Shown here piece by piece: positions 8,242 to 18,865 of a stretch of 64,000 nt of DNA (the stretch's first letter is position 1; every line of letters starts with the position of its first letter). Position numbers and translations under genes: made by a program. The stretch comes from Nonlabens sp. Ci31 (lineage in GTDB: Bacteria > Bacteroidota > Bacteroidia > Flavobacteriales > Flavobacteriaceae): contig NZ_CP043633.1 in assembly GCF_012974865.1 (NCBI RefSeq), positions 682,001 to 746,000 of the forward strand, written 5' to 3'. The notes beneath the pieces are model-generated. The model was given only the letters and a program-made list of their open reading frames with translations, was not told the DNA's origin and did not search any database.

Positions 8242-9033
8242 ATGACCATGAACGAGAATAGCATATCCATCCATATCAGCGACGTACGCAAACGATTATT
8301 GCATCATGAACTCTACTCTCAAATAAAAACGGACCAAGACCTAAGGACTTTTATGTCTTCTCATGTCTATGCTGTTTGGGACTTTATGTCGCTCTTAAAA
8401 GCCTTACAAAATTCACTTACCTGCACCTCTACCCCATGGATGCCCAAAGGAAATCCAGACCTGAGATACCTCATCAATGAGATCGTACTCGCTGAAGAAA
8501 CAGATAGGGATCAACATGGCAACAGGTTGAGCCATTATGAAATGTACCTCAATGCCATGAATGCCGCAGGAGTTTCTACGGACAAAGCCCAAAATAATAT
8601 TACAGCATTATCTCAGTCCAATCAAATCCTGGAAGAAATTGACTGCTCCACATTAGCTTCACATATCAAACAGTTCTTGACATCCACCTTTACCATCATT
8701 AACAGAGGAAAAGATCACGAGATTGCAGCCGCTTTTACTTATGGTAGAGAAGACTTGATTCCTGAAATGTTTACAGAGATTCTTAGCGGATTAGCAACAA
8801 CAAAAATAGAAACTGATCTGGAACCGATTACCTACTATTTTGAAAGACATATTGAATTAGACGGCGATGAGCACGGACCTATGTCACATAAAATGGTGGC
8901 CTTGCTCTGTGGAGATGATGAGGTAAAATGGCAAGAAGCAGCTCAAGTTTCTAAAGAGGCCCTAGAGTCTAGAATTACATTATTTGACGGTATCTTAAAA
9001 CAAATCAATTCGTCAGCATTAGAATTGGTTTAA
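8242..9033 (+). CDS. DUF3050 domain-containing protein
   Basis: A 263-aa soluble protein matching the DUF3050 family, which has a heme-oxygenase-like helical fold. Visible hallmarks are SHVYAVWDFMSLLKALQ (residues about 40-55), TCTSTPWMP, and the acidic/His-rich phrase EIVLAEETDRDQHGNRLSHYEMYL. A second stretch, YYFERHIELDGDEHGPMS, supplies further potential metal-binding His/Glu residues. These could form a di-iron or similar site, but that is inference. The start at 8242 is used; a second ATG at 8248 is equally possible. Monocistronic, ending at a strong hairpin. Confidence 0.85.
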   Translation: MTMNENSISIHISDVRKRLLHHELYSQIKTDQDLRTFMSSHVYAVWDFMSLLKALQNSLTCTSTPWMPKGNPDLRYLINEIVLAEETDRDQHGNRLSHYEMYLNAMNAAGVSTDKAQNNITALSQSNQILEEIDCSTLASHIKQFLTSTFTIINRGKDHEIAAAFTYGREDLIPEMFTEILSGLATTKIETDLEPITYYFERHIELDGDEHGPMSHKMVALLCGDDEVKWQEAAQVSKEALESRITLFDGILKQINSSALELV

Positions 9034-9040
9034 CTCCAAA

Positions 9041-9074
9041 TACAAAAGCCGATTCTTATGAATCGGCTTTTGTA
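9041..9074. terminator. Bidirectional terminator
   Basis: Perfect 15-bp arms (TACAAAAGCCGATTC and its complement) enclose a TTAT loop between the convergent DUF3050 gene and the NifU-like gene. Confidence 0.88.
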
Positions 9075-9092
9075 TCTTTATATAGTCCACTA

Positions 9093-9374
9093 TTACAGCT
9101 CTATAGGATCTCTGTTATCTTCTTCTAAAGTTTCCCCTGAAATATCTATGACGGTTTCAATTTGCGGCGCGTGTTTTTTGATGGTGAGTTCCACACCAGA
9201 TTTAAGGGTCATTTGATTGACATGACAACCTACACAAGTACCTAGTAAACGAACTTTTACAAACTTATCTTGCTCTATAGAAACCAGTTCTATATCTCCT
9301 TTATCTCTTTGTAAAAAAGGTCTGATCTCTTGTAATCCTGCTTCTATCGCCGCTGTCAGCTCTGCTCCAGTCAT
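9093..9374 (-). CDS. NifU C-terminal-domain Fe-S scaffold protein
   Basis: A 93-aa protein consisting of a single Nfu domain that binds and transfers an Fe-S cluster. The ligand motif CVGC is at residues 47-50 within LGTCVGCHVNQMTLKSG. It is followed by GVELTIKKHAPQIETV, the typical end of the fold. It lies 2 bases downstream of the Mrp-family Fe-S carrier, so the two form one operon and probably work together in Fe-S protein maturation. Confidence 0.93.
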   Translation of the reverse strand: MTGAELTAAIEAGLQEIRPFLQRDKGDIELVSIEQDKFVKVRLLGTCVGCHVNQMTLKSGVELTIKKHAPQIETVIDISGETLEEDNRDPIEL

Positions 9375-9376
9375 AA

Positions 9377-10519
9377 TTATTTTTTATTTACAGCACTACA
9401 CCCTGCCATAGTTGTAATTTTAATTGCTTGTGTAGGTGGCAAGGCATCGTTTCTACGCACCGTTTCTGAAACTACTTTTTTAGTGATTTCAATAAATGCT
9501 TTTTCTATGTCTGTTCCCTCCTGCATCGCTGCTGGTCGCCCTGCATCTCCAGCTTCCCTTATTGATTGTATCAATGGCAATTCACCTAAAAATGGAATGT
9601 CTAAATCTTCAGCGAGATTTCTCGCCCCGTCTTTACCAAAAATATGGTACTTATTTTCTGGTAATTCTGGCGGTGAGAAATAAGCCATGTTCTCAATGAT
9701 TCCTAAAACAGGAACATTGATACTTTCTTGTTGGAACATCGCTACTCCTTTACGCGCATCAGCCAGTGCCACCGTTTGAGGTGTAGAAACTACTACCGCA
9801 CCCGTTAAAGGCAAGGACTGCATAATACTTAAGTGAATATCTCCTGTTCCTGGTGGCAAGTCAACAACTAAAAAGTCAAGCTCTCCCCAAGCCGCATCAA
9901 AAATCATTTGATTCAATGCTTTTGATGCCATAGGACCTCGCCATACAACTGCCTGATCTGGTTGTGTAAAGAAACCTATAGAAAGTATTTTTACTCCATA
10001 ACTTTCGACTGGCTTCATCTTTGATTTACCATCGACATTTACAGACAGCGGTTTTTCATTAACGATATCAAACATGATAGTAGAACTTGGACCGTAAATA
10101 TCTGCATCCAGAAGACCTACTTTAAAACCCATTTTTGCAAGAGTTACCGCAATATTTGCTGTAACAGTAGATTTACCTACCCCACCTTTACCAGATGCTA
10201 CTGCAATAATATTATCAATACCTGGAATCGCTTTTCCTTTGATCTCTGGTTTCTTATCGGCCGTTTCTGGCGCTTCTACTTTAAGGTTCACCTTGATCTG
10301 TGCTTTTGCATACACTTCTTTATGAATCGCCTGTAAGATGGAAACCTCTGTTTTTTTCTTTGCTTGTAGACTATGGTTATTGATCGTTACATCCACTACT
10401 ACCTCATCTCCAAAAACAAGTACATTTTTAATCGCACCGCTTTCTACCATGTTTTTTCCTTCACCTGGAACCGAAATGGTTTCCAATGCTTTAAAAACGT
10501 CTTTCTTTTCTATTTTCAT
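9377..10519 (-). CDS. Mrp/NBP35-family ATP-binding Fe-S carrier
   Basis: A P-loop ATPase of the Mrp/ApbC family that carries Fe-S clusters to target enzymes. An N-terminal MIP18/DUF59-type domain covers residues 1-80. It is followed by a linker and the deviant Walker A, SGKGGVGKST, at residues 109-118. DADIYGPS, VDLPPGTGDIHLS and GIIENMAYF are further family hallmarks. Mrp proteins usually carry a CxxC near the C-terminus; here the region after GIIENMAYFSPPE lacks it, and the only late Cys is in MAGCSAVNKK. The cluster-binding mode may therefore differ. Co-transcribed with the NifU-like gene. Confidence 0.93.
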   Translation of the reverse strand: MKIEKKDVFKALETISVPGEGKNMVESGAIKNVLVFGDEVVVDVTINNHSLQAKKKTEVSILQAIHKEVYAKAQIKVNLKVEAPETADKKPEIKGKAIPGIDNIIAVASGKGGVGKSTVTANIAVTLAKMGFKVGLLDADIYGPSSTIMFDIVNEKPLSVNVDGKSKMKPVESYGVKILSIGFFTQPDQAVVWRGPMASKALNQMIFDAAWGELDFLVVDLPPGTGDIHLSIMQSLPLTGAVVVSTPQTVALADARKGVAMFQQESINVPVLGIIENMAYFSPPELPENKYHIFGKDGARNLAEDLDIPFLGELPLIQSIREAGDAGRPAAMQEGTDIEKAFIEITKKVVSETVRRNDALPPTQAIKITTMAGCSAVNKK

Positions 10520-10850
10520 TTTGAATTTTAGAGTATTATTCTATTGATCATTTAAAGTATCCCTTGTGATTCGTTACTATCCAGCCAGTAGTTCTATATC
10601 ACAATACAATCGCGCTCCTCAGCACGTAGATTGCTTTTCTATTCCATTTGGACTTGATATCACTGTAATTATTTCAAGCGTATTTTTAACTAATAAATAA
10701 TGTTACAAAGGTACTACTCAGAGTTCGTAATTAAAAATCATTCTAAATAAAAGGAATAGATAATCATTATACCACTTTAACCCCGTGTCGATTGCGACAT
10801 CCATTTCTGTATTGAAATAAACGAATAGCTTCAATACGATCTTTTATTAT
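10520..10850. other. Intergenic region upstream of the Mrp gene
   Basis: This 331-base stretch has no convincing coding region. It holds a minus-strand TACCTTTG box (10706-10713) that fits the -7 element for the Mrp-NifU operon, but no -33 TTG is visible. A small TGTCG-ATTG-CGACA hairpin lies at 10786-10799, downstream of the Gre gene. Nothing else is recognised. Confidence 0.4.
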
Positions 10851-11363
10851 TTAAGTACCGCTTCCGTATTGGATGTCTTCTATGCGTAACGGCCTATTCT
10901 CGTGTCCTAATTTGAAGTCTACGGTATCTCCTACTTTTGCGCCTATGACCGCTCGAGCGATAGGCGTAGTAAAAGCTATTTTACCCTGAGCTACATTTGC
11001 TTCATCTACTCCTGTAATGGTCAGCACCTGATGTGTCTTTAGCTCTAAATTTTTAACCTTTACAGTGGCGCCAAAACGTATTTCATCTTGCGGCTGCTCT
11101 TCTAAAAGAATGGGACGAGCAGAATTCATTCGCTCTTTGAGTAATTTTATCTTTCCAAGAACTAGCGTTTGTTCGCGTCTTCTTTCCTTCTCATCTTCTA
11201 CCGCTATTCCTGCAAAATCTTTTTCTAAGCTATTTAGTTCTTCTCTTAATTGGTTCATGCCGCTGGGCGTGACATAATTAATCACGTTATCAGGCAATAC
11301 TGCTCGCTGCGGTATAACTACTGGCTCTTCTTGATCTCCTTCTCTTACAAAACCTCTACTCAT
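10851..11363 (-). CDS. GreA/GreB-family transcription elongation factor
   Basis: A 170-aa protein expected to bind the RNA polymerase secondary channel and rescue backtracked complexes. The N-terminal coiled-coil begins after about 30 residues at YVTPSGMNQLREELNSLEKD and is rich in Glu/Lys. The C-terminal FKBP-like domain includes FGATVKVKNLE, VGAKVGDTVDF and a hydrophobic end. An N-terminal extension of about 30 residues precedes the usual start. The coding region overlaps the DUF2237 gene by 8 bases, so the two are coupled. Confidence 0.87.
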   Translation of the reverse strand: MSRGFVREGDQEEPVVIPQRAVLPDNVINYVTPSGMNQLREELNSLEKDFAGIAVEDEKERRREQTLVLGKIKLLKERMNSARPILLEEQPQDEIRFGATVKVKNLELKTHQVLTITGVDEANVAQGKIAFTTPIARAVIGAKVGDTVDFKLGHENRPLRIEDIQYGSGT

Positions 11364-11742
11364 CTACCTTGTATTTCTTCAACATTTCTAGAGTCGTATA
11401 CTCTAGCGCTTTGTCATCTGTAGAAGCAAGTGCAACCTTTGGAGCAACACCAGCTTTTTCAGCTTCTAACCATCTTAAAATGCACAAGCACCACTTATCT
11501 CCCGCCTTTAAACCCGGAAACTGGTAAGCAGGAATAGCTCGGGTAAGGTCATTCCCTTTTGATTTTGTGTACGCTAGAAATTCCTCGGTCATGACTGCAC
11601 AAACCACGTGAGTGCCTTGATCTTCATTTGCTGTACGACAAAAACCATCCCTCCAATAACCAGTCATAGGATCATTGCAGCAAGATTCTAATGCCGTGCC
11701 AAGCACGTTTAAAGCAGTGGATTTTTCAGTAGTTTGTGACAT
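11356..11742 (-). CDS. DUF2237 family protein
   Basis: A small protein of unknown role with all DUF2237 hallmarks: NVLGTALESCCNDPMTGYWR, a CAVMTEEFLAYTKSKGNDL block, and PGLKAGDKWCLCILRWLEA. Several conserved Cys residues (CC, CR, VCAV, WCLC) suggest metal or redox binding, but that is inference. The start MSQTTEKS at 11742 gives 128 aa, the family's usual size. A longer form from 11790 would add a short hydrophobic leader, which is atypical for this family. The gene precedes and overlaps the Gre factor by 8 bases. Confidence 0.85.
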   Translation of the reverse strand: MSQTTEKSTALNVLGTALESCCNDPMTGYWRDGFCRTANEDQGTHVVCAVMTEEFLAYTKSKGNDLTRAIPAYQFPGLKAGDKWCLCILRWLEAEKAGVAPKVALASTDDKALEYTTLEMLKKYKVDE

Positions 11743-11896
11743 AGTATAAAGCGGAATTGAAAATAGGAGTAGGAATAAATAGTTCGACATTATTCTGTTT
11801 TTAGTTGAGTCTCTGTTACTGGTTAAAAATAACAGCTATCTTTCTTAAAACGAACCGCTACTCCTTTAGACGATATCGTGCCGTCGTGGTTAACTA

Positions 11897-13297
11897 TTAA
11901 TTAAACCGTTCTTTTATCCAGCTTGCTATAAGTTGCAAGGTTGCTGGATCAAAGGTTTCTTCTATCTGCTCGTATTCTAAGCCACTGCCAGTTGTTGCAT
12001 TTTGAAATAAATGGTTCAGACCTGGTAATGTTTTTAAAGTTACCTCTTTGTTTCCCGCTTTCGCGAAAGCGGATTTCATACCAGATAAGTTGATTTCAGG
12101 GATTACTTGATAATCTAACGAACCATTAATCGCCAAAACTGGACAACTTACTTTTTCCAAATTAGTAGCAGGATCATAAGTTAAAAAGAAACGCATCCAG
12201 CTACCAGCAAATTGCTTGCTTACCTCTGTTATATAGGATTCAGAATATTTAGCCTGTAAGGCATCTGGTGCTTTAGTTGCTGCAGCGGTCATCATTATTT
12301 TAAGTTCTTGCTGAAGGTCTTCGTTTGTAGCATTTTTAGAAACTATAATCTTCTGAAATACTTGATCCATTAAGTTTATTTCAAAATTCACCTCCTTTTC
12401 TGGTGCACCTTTAAGCTCGGCTCCTTTTCTCATTTGTGGTAAGAGGACTTGATCACCTCGTAAACCTGGTCCTGCAAGTGAGACAAAGAACGCTACCTCC
12501 TTTTTATTGTTTGCAATTACTATAGGAGCAATCAAACCACCTTCACTATGTCCTATAAGTCCTATTTGTTTTTTATTGATATCCTTACGAGTATTGAGAT
12601 AGTTCACCGCAGCTTCTACGTCAGTAGCAAAGTCAGCACTAGTGGCATCTTTATGTATTCCCTCAGATTGCGCCACACCACGATCATCATACCTCAACAC
12701 GGCTATTCCGTTTCTGGTTAAATAGTCGGCAAGCACTAAAAAGGGTTTGTGGCCTACTATTTCTTCATTTCTATCTTGAGGTCCAGAGCCAGAAATCAAA
12801 ATCGCCACCGGCGGATTCTTTACCTCGCTAGGCAAGGTTAATGTTCCTGCTAATTTGATGTTGTTTGCTTTTGCATTGGTAAATAAGACTTCTTCCACCT
12901 TATAAGGAAAAGGGGCTTTAGGTTCTTGAGGCCTGTTGGGTTTTACTTCTTCATAGGCTTTCTTCTCTAAATTCAGCTCTCCAGAAAAGCTTCCTTGGGT
13001 AAAAGTTCCCATTACTTTATCACCCTTTAACTCGCCTGCATATTTAATTTTATACGCATTGAGAATTAAAGTAATTTTATTTCCTTGTACCGTTGTGGTG
13101 TCCATCGGAAGAAAACTTTTAGACTGCATGGGACTTTGCATGTTTGCGGTATACACACCATCCGTATTGGAGATTTCAAACACGAGTGGCATGCCTTGAA
13201 TTCCTCCTGTCCAAGAACCTTCAAATTCTTGTGCGTTTGATACTAGGGAACTTAGTAGAACTATGATCCAAAAAGTGATGTGGAGTGTTGTTTTCAT
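11897..13297 (-). CDS. Secreted alpha/beta hydrolase
   Basis: A 466-aa exported serine hydrolase. Residues 1-22 form a signal peptide ending SNAQ. An N-terminal beta domain of about 110 residues (EGSWTGGIQGMPL and following) precedes the alpha/beta-hydrolase core. The core shows ISGSGPQDRNEE, LRYDDRGVAQS and the nucleophile elbow GHSEGG, with a C-terminal PGLNHLF holding the catalytic His. Homologues are annotated as S9-like peptidases or esterases; the substrate cannot be decided. A palindrome copy at 12056-12071 adds AFAKA in a surface-like segment (KSAFAKAGNKEV). Confidence 0.88.
   Translation of the reverse strand: MKTTLHITFWIIVLLSSLVSNAQEFEGSWTGGIQGMPLVFEISNTDGVYTANMQSPMQSKSFLPMDTTTVQGNKITLILNAYKIKYAGELKGDKVMGTFTQGSFSGELNLEKKAYEEVKPNRPQEPKAPFPYKVEEVLFTNAKANNIKLAGTLTLPSEVKNPPVAILISGSGPQDRNEEIVGHKPFLVLADYLTRNGIAVLRYDDRGVAQSEGIHKDATSADFATDVEAAVNYLNTRKDINKKQIGLIGHSEGGLIAPIVIANNKKEVAFFVSLAGPGLRGDQVLLPQMRKGAELKGAPEKEVNFEINLMDQVFQKIIVSKNATNEDLQQELKIMMTAAATKAPDALQAKYSESYITEVSKQFAGSWMRFFLTYDPATNLEKVSCPVLAINGSLDYQVIPEINLSGMKSAFAKAGNKEVTLKTLPGLNHLFQNATTGSGLEYEQIEETFDPATLQLIASWIKERFN
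12056..12071. repeat. Dispersed palindrome CGCTTTCGCGAAAGCG, exact copy
   Basis: An exact copy inside the alpha/beta hydrolase gene, extended by one base pair on each side (CC...GG). It is read as S-A-F-A-K-A-G on the coding strand. Confidence 0.9.
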
Positions 13298-13405
13298 GAG
13301 TTCAATTAATAAATTTAGTTCAAAATTAGACCCTAAAGATAGGTGTTTAAAGGATAATTTAATAAATGGTAAACAAGAAATGGTAAACAGTTAAGCATGA
13401 TAAGA

Positions 13406-13440
13406 TATAAAAAGAAATCCCAGTCATAGCTGACTGGGAT
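13406..13440 (-). terminator. Rho-independent terminator of the T9SS cargo gene
   Basis: On the minus strand, arms ATCCCAGTCA and TGACTGGGAT form a 10-bp stem around GCTA, followed by TTTCTTTTTAT. It lies just past the stop codon of the large minus-strand gene. Confidence 0.85.
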
Positions 13441-13707
13441 ATTTAAACATCATAAAATAAGATTCCCTAAAAATTATTTCACAATGAGTTGAGATACAAA
13501 TTTTGAATCGCCTTTCTCAATCTGTAGTAAGTATATACCAGTTGCTAAGGCTTCCGTGTTCACCTGGTATTCTCCTATTTCAGAAGTAGTATAACTGTTT
13601 ACTTTCTGACCCAATGAATTGTATAAAGTTACCGACTTTACTCCTGCTTGATTTGCAAAATTGATAAAAAATTCAGTTCCTACAACTGGATTAGGGTATA
13701 TGGCTAT

Positions 13708-13723
13708 CGCTTCTGCGAAAGCG
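13708..13723. repeat. Degenerate copy of the dispersed palindrome
   Basis: CGCTTCTGCGAAAGCG differs from the consensus at two adjacent bases. On the coding strand it gives A-F-A-E-A just before the T9SS sorting domain, at the linker where copies would be tolerated. Confidence 0.7.
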
Positions 13724-16700
13724 AGATCATCACCAACACTTAAGGTAACATCTTCAAATAGTACTTCAAATCTATTTGCTGCTATGCTTAATGCATCGCT
13801 AGGATCAACACTATAACTATAAACCGTGTTTTGATTGTTATCCAAATCAGTAAGTGTGTTGGTATAATTATCCTTTAAAATAGCTTGTTTTGCCATAAAA
13901 CCTACTGGAGCAAATTCTAAGGTGTAATTTTGCTGTCTGTAATTGTTTAATTCTAGGGGTAGTAGTTCCCCATGTTGTGGAATACCTCTACTTTCTACAC
14001 TTAAAATAGAACCATCAGTATGCAATCGTCCCAAATTTTCATCTAGATTGCTAAATTTAATCGCATCATTAGTATCCACTCCATTATTAGCAGCGTTTTC
14101 AAACCTTACTAACATTCCATCTATGGAACCCGATCCTTGTGCAAATTGACTGGTCTCGTATAAAGAGATCTTTAACTCGCCTTGAGGCACTACTGCTATA
14201 CTCGTTGGTGGTGGTGTTATGGCATTAGAAGGTCTAGATAAAACAAAACTAGCTGCTGAAACTCCAGAGGCTACCATAAAGGCAGACTGTCCCGGCTGTA
14301 AAAATCCTGCTTCGTCATAATCAGAATTTGCTGGAGTTGCTCCTATCATTTGATTGAGCTGCCTTCCATACGTACGGTAAGCGCCACGAGTATTTGCCAT
14401 AGGATCCCAAACAAAATAGAAACTAGATTTTACGGCATTGATATTAGTCGCGGCAAGATTAAATAATTTATTGAGCTCGTTTCCTAAAGGTAATTTGCTT
14501 TGATATGGATTACCTACTATTATAAAATTACCGTCTGTTGAAGCTATACTAGGCAACGTATAATTTACGTTTAATAATTGCCCTTTGGTTCTTAAAGTTG
14601 TGGAACCACTACTTAGGTTAGATGTGAGGTCTATATTACGATCTCCTCTTATCAATAATCTTGCATACTGACCAGCCACAAGAACATCTGTTGCATCATT
14701 AGTACCTGATGGAGGGCTAAACGTCTGGTTGATGTTATCCCAACCGAACATAGAAGGATTATTTGATCCTGTAACATCAAAACCATTTGCACCATTATTT
14801 CCAGTAATATGCGTACCATAACCTACTGGTAAATTACCATTTTCTTGCCAATTCTCATAAATGCTAGTGGTAGTAGTCACTGGCGAACTTACAAACCTAA
14901 AAGCTCTACGGTCTTTGTAGTATTGCTCAACAGTCAAGTCACCTATTACTGTAAGTTGCGATCCATCGATAAGTGCGGTTCTAGTTGCTGTACTACCTAA
15001 AGTGACGCTAGCTCCTGTGATATTAAGAACTGATGTACTTGCGGTGTCATCATTAAAGATAGACTCGTTGATTCTATAAGTTCCTGTAATACTTAGAGTT
15101 GCATTTGCTAGGTCTAAGACACCTATGTTAGCATTTGCAATGTCCCAAGTATTTGCAGCGGTCTGTCCATAAGCGATCCATCTAGAATTACTGGCTTCCA
15201 GAGTTCCTAATGCGTTTATATTGTTATCGATCAACACCTCCACATTTGCACCCAAAGTAAGTGTAGCTCCTGTTTCTATTGTCAGGTTGTTTGCTCTAAA
15301 ATTGCTCGGAATAGTCACGTCTTCTCTTATGATCACATTATCATCAAAATTTGCTAGGTCGCCCGCATGGCTTGGATCATTAGGTGTCCAAGCGCCACTT
15401 TCATATACATACGTTTTCGTAACATTCACGGTACGTGTTACCTCTGTGGCAGCATTGCTATTTACATCGGTAAAATTATAAGTGATCGTATAACTTCCTG
15501 CAGTATTTACATCTACCACATCACCCGCTACAACAGCAGTTAAAACAGTTGCGTCACAATTATCTGTAATAGTAGTTCCTGAATCTATAAAAGGAACTCC
15601 TAAAATAGCTTCTTCTACCGCATTACCGTTAAGGGTAATTACTGGTGCGATTGCATCTACCACAGTAACTAATAAAGGAGCTGTAGTAGAATTACCAGCA
15701 GCATCTGTTACTGTCACTAATGGTTGACTAATAAGTTTATAGGACAAGGTTGCCGCAGGATAACCATTAGGTAAGCTTGTTCCTGATAATGTAGGATAAA
15801 CTATAGGTGTTGTTGCAGCAACATCAAATTGAGAACTACCCATAATGAACAAGCCATTAGACGTATTATTGCTAATATTACTTCGATTAAAAGATACATT
15901 AACAGTGTTGCTATTGCGATCTTGCGAATTAAAACCATGAGCTGCAATCGTATATTCACCAGCTGGGATAACTATAGGTGTAGGTAATGCTTTGAATAGA
16001 TAGCCTTGGATTATATCACCGTCATTCTGACCGATAGTAAGCTCTGCAATGTTTACTCTAGTCCCACTTTGATTTTGCAATAACGCAACCGTAAAAACTC
16101 CTGCTGACTGTCTACCATTTATACCGTCATCAAAAACTCCTAATTTATCAATTGTTACAGGTTCTGTAAGTGTAAAATTACCACCTACCGTTCCGGCCCA
16201 ATCTTGATTACCAGAAAAATCACCATCAGCAGGTATGCTAGCATGCAGCTGTACAGAGATAGAAGGCGCATCTGCAACGTACAAGAAAGTACCTCCAGCA
16301 AAGAAATCGCTATTTTGAGATGTGTTACCAGGATACTGATCTACACCTGCATTAAATCGTATACCCATGCTGAAAATACTATTTCCTGAATCTCTAGAAT
16401 AGGTAATTGGTAGTCCACCGCTAAGTGCTGGATTACTATTACCATTTTTATCATTGTCAGAAAAACCATAAGCGACCACCATGTAATTACCATTAGGTAA
16501 CACTAATGGAGTGGCTAAAGGCTTAAATCTATATCCATTTTTTAACACTTCATCACTGCCACCAGTAAATACCATATTAGTTCCAGGTATTTTTGTTTGT
16601 GTGCTTTTATCATAAATATCAATGTAAATAGGTCCTATTATCCCATCATCATTATCATCAAAAACTCCTAATTGAGTAATAGTAAGGTTTTGTCCTGCTA

Positions 16701-17465
16701 AAACGGTTAAATCTTCACCTAGCGTACCGCCGTAATTTTGATTACCAGCAAATACCTGTGAGAACTGGTGTACTTGATTTTCTGTCGCTAATAGACCTAG
16801 CTGACTACAATCAAAACTAGCTGGACTAAAACTATAGGTCAAGTTTGCGGCATCGGTACAATTATCTGTGGCAGCTGTGGTTAACATACCAGCATTTAAT
16901 GAGATCCCTGCATTTACGGTAATGCTTTGGGTAGAAATTACTGGACCTGCTGTATCTAATGTAATGATTTGATCTTGTGTTGTCGTATTATTTGCAGCGT
17001 CTGTGTAACTCCATGTAATGGTAGTGTCTGTTGTAATAGGAAAGACAGCATTTGTAGTAGCCGTTATTGCTCCATCACAAACATCGCTTGCCGTAGGAAT
17101 AGTCAGATCAGTTAATTGAACCGTACTCGTACAATTTGAAAAGTCAGTAAGTACAAGAGTATCTGGTACTGGAGCAACTGTATCTCCTACATTTATAGAT
17201 AAACTAGAAGCTTCACCAAGTGTTGCACCACCTTCACCTCTTGCATAATAAGTGGTGTTTGCGCTTACTGTTGCGGTATAAGAATAACTAGTCGTTCCAG
17301 CTACTAATGGAATAGTTGCAATAGCAATGGGCATGCATACACTAGGGTCTGTATCATAAATTTTTAATTCTGTGTGATCATTTATTAACAGCTCTATGTT
17401 AAAAATAATAGCATCACCAGCAGCACATACATAATCAGTTGCTGCACTAATCTCAGCCTCTGCCA

Positions 17466-18640
17466 CCAACTTAAAAACGCGTGCATGGCCAGCAGAAGCA
17501 CTTCCATTTCCGATGTTAGTTATCGCTCCTATTATAAGGGTAGCTCCATCACCGCTTAAGCTTACAGAAAAACCTGAATAATCACCTGCCGCCTCACCAT
17601 CAATATCTGCACCTAGTTGTTGCCAGCTATTGTTTACATAACTATAAATCCTTACATGACCAGAATCAAGTCCATTCTCATCATTATATATCGCACCAAT
17701 TGCCACAATACTTCCATCACTACTTAAACTTACAGGATAACCTGAACTATCTGTTGCCGCCTCACCATCAATATCTGCACCTAGTTGTTGCCAGCTATTG
17801 TTTACAAAATTATAGATCCTTACATGACCAGAGTCACTTCCATTCCCATCATTATATATCGCACCTATAGCTACTATAGTCCCATCACTACTTAAACTTA
17901 CGGATTCTCCTGAATAATCACCTGCCGCCTCACCATCAATATCTGCACCTAGTTGTTGCCAGCTATTGTTTACATAACTATAAATCCTTACATGACCAGA
18001 ATCAAGTCCATTCACATCATTATATGGCGCACCTATAGCAACTGTAAGTCCATCACTACTTAAACTTACGGATTTTCCTGAAAAATCACTTCCCGCCTCG
18101 CCATCAATATCTGTGCCTAGTTGTTGCCAGTTATTGCTTGCGTAACTATAAACTCTTACATGACCAGAATCAAGTCCATTCTACTCGTTATATGCCGCAC
18201 CAATTGCCACAATACTTCCATCCCTACTTAAACTTACGGATTCTCCTGAATAATCACTTCCCGCTTCGCCATCAATATCTGCAGCTAGTTTTTGCCAGCT
18301 ACTGTTTACATAACTATAAATCCTTACATGACCAGAATCAAGTCCATTCCCATCATTATATGGCGCACCTATAGCAACTATAGTCCCATCACTACTTAAA
18401 CTTACGGATTGTCCTGAATAATCACCTGCCGCCTCACCATCAATATCTGCACCTAGTTGTTGCCAGCTATTGTTTACATAACTATAAATCCTTACATGAC
18501 CAGAATCACTTCCATTCTCATCATTATATGGCGCACCTATAGCAACTGTAAGTCCATCAGCACTTGTACTAACAGAAAAACCAGAGTAGTCAATAGACGC
18601 TTCACCATCTAAATCGATACCTAGTTGCCTCCAGGTTTGT
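17466..18640 (-). repeat. Seven tandem 168-bp coding repeats
   Basis: The conserved CTAG in the W-Q-Q-L-G segment recurs at 17613, 17781, 17949, 18117, 18285, 18453 and 18621, exactly every 168 bases with no indel. Each unit encodes 56 residues. Several units are nearly identical in DNA, so recombination, gene conversion or mis-assembly between them is easy. Confidence 0.93.
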
Positions 18641-18827
18641 GAATGACTTAAAGCGCTTGATAATAGAATGCTCATAAAGAGAAAAATCCTTGCTGCATTA
18701 TTTGTAAAATATTTCATAAATTTAATTTGCTGTTCTTGTAATAAAGTAAATAGATTTTTTGATAAGACATTATGTATATCATAAATCAATTTGGAACTAA
18801 ATTAGTGGTTCCACCTATTTAATTTAA

Positions 18828-18865
18828 AAAAATGTCGTGAATGGCGGTAAAAATGTCGTGAATGG
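18828..18865. promoter_or_regulatory. Direct repeat, possible activator binding site
   Basis: AAAAATGTCGTGAATGG occurs at 18828-18844 and again at 18849-18865, a 21-base period (two helical turns). It lies 110-150 bases upstream of the T9SS cargo start. The spacing is like sites bound by dimeric response regulators such as LytTR types; the protein is unknown. Confidence 0.45.

Larger units (their letters stand above)
13474..18717 (-). pseudogene. Giant T9SS-secreted repeat protein interrupted by one in-frame TAG
   Basis: The frame begins with a signal peptide (MKYFTNNAARIFLFMSILLS, ending SHSQ). Seven 56-residue repeats follow (about residues 27-418; consensus WQQLGADIDGEAAGDYSG, then GHVRIYSYVNN), resembling FG-GAP/beta-propeller blades. 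Next come HYR-like modules near residues 510-600, a DUF5011-like module near 1020-1100 and a beta-rich region. A type A T9SS sorting domain starting IAIYPNP ends the protein. A TAG at 18181-18183 (codon 179, repeat 3) splits the gene in one frame: 178 residues above, open frame to 13474 below. The next ATG (18015) gives no signal peptide, so the lower part could not be exported alone. Likely a cell-surface adhesin-type cargo, now a pseudogene or a sequence error. Confidence 0.8.

Noticed and set aside
18015-18180. Separate gene start at the ATG 18015 within the T9SS protein
   Set aside because: The ATG is inside a repeat, has no signal peptide, and the frame is continuous upstream to the TAG, so it is not a natural start.
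17466-18640. CRISPR-like array suggested by regular repeats
   Set aside because: The 168-base period, lack of distinct spacers and open reading frame show coding protein repeats, not a CRISPR array.
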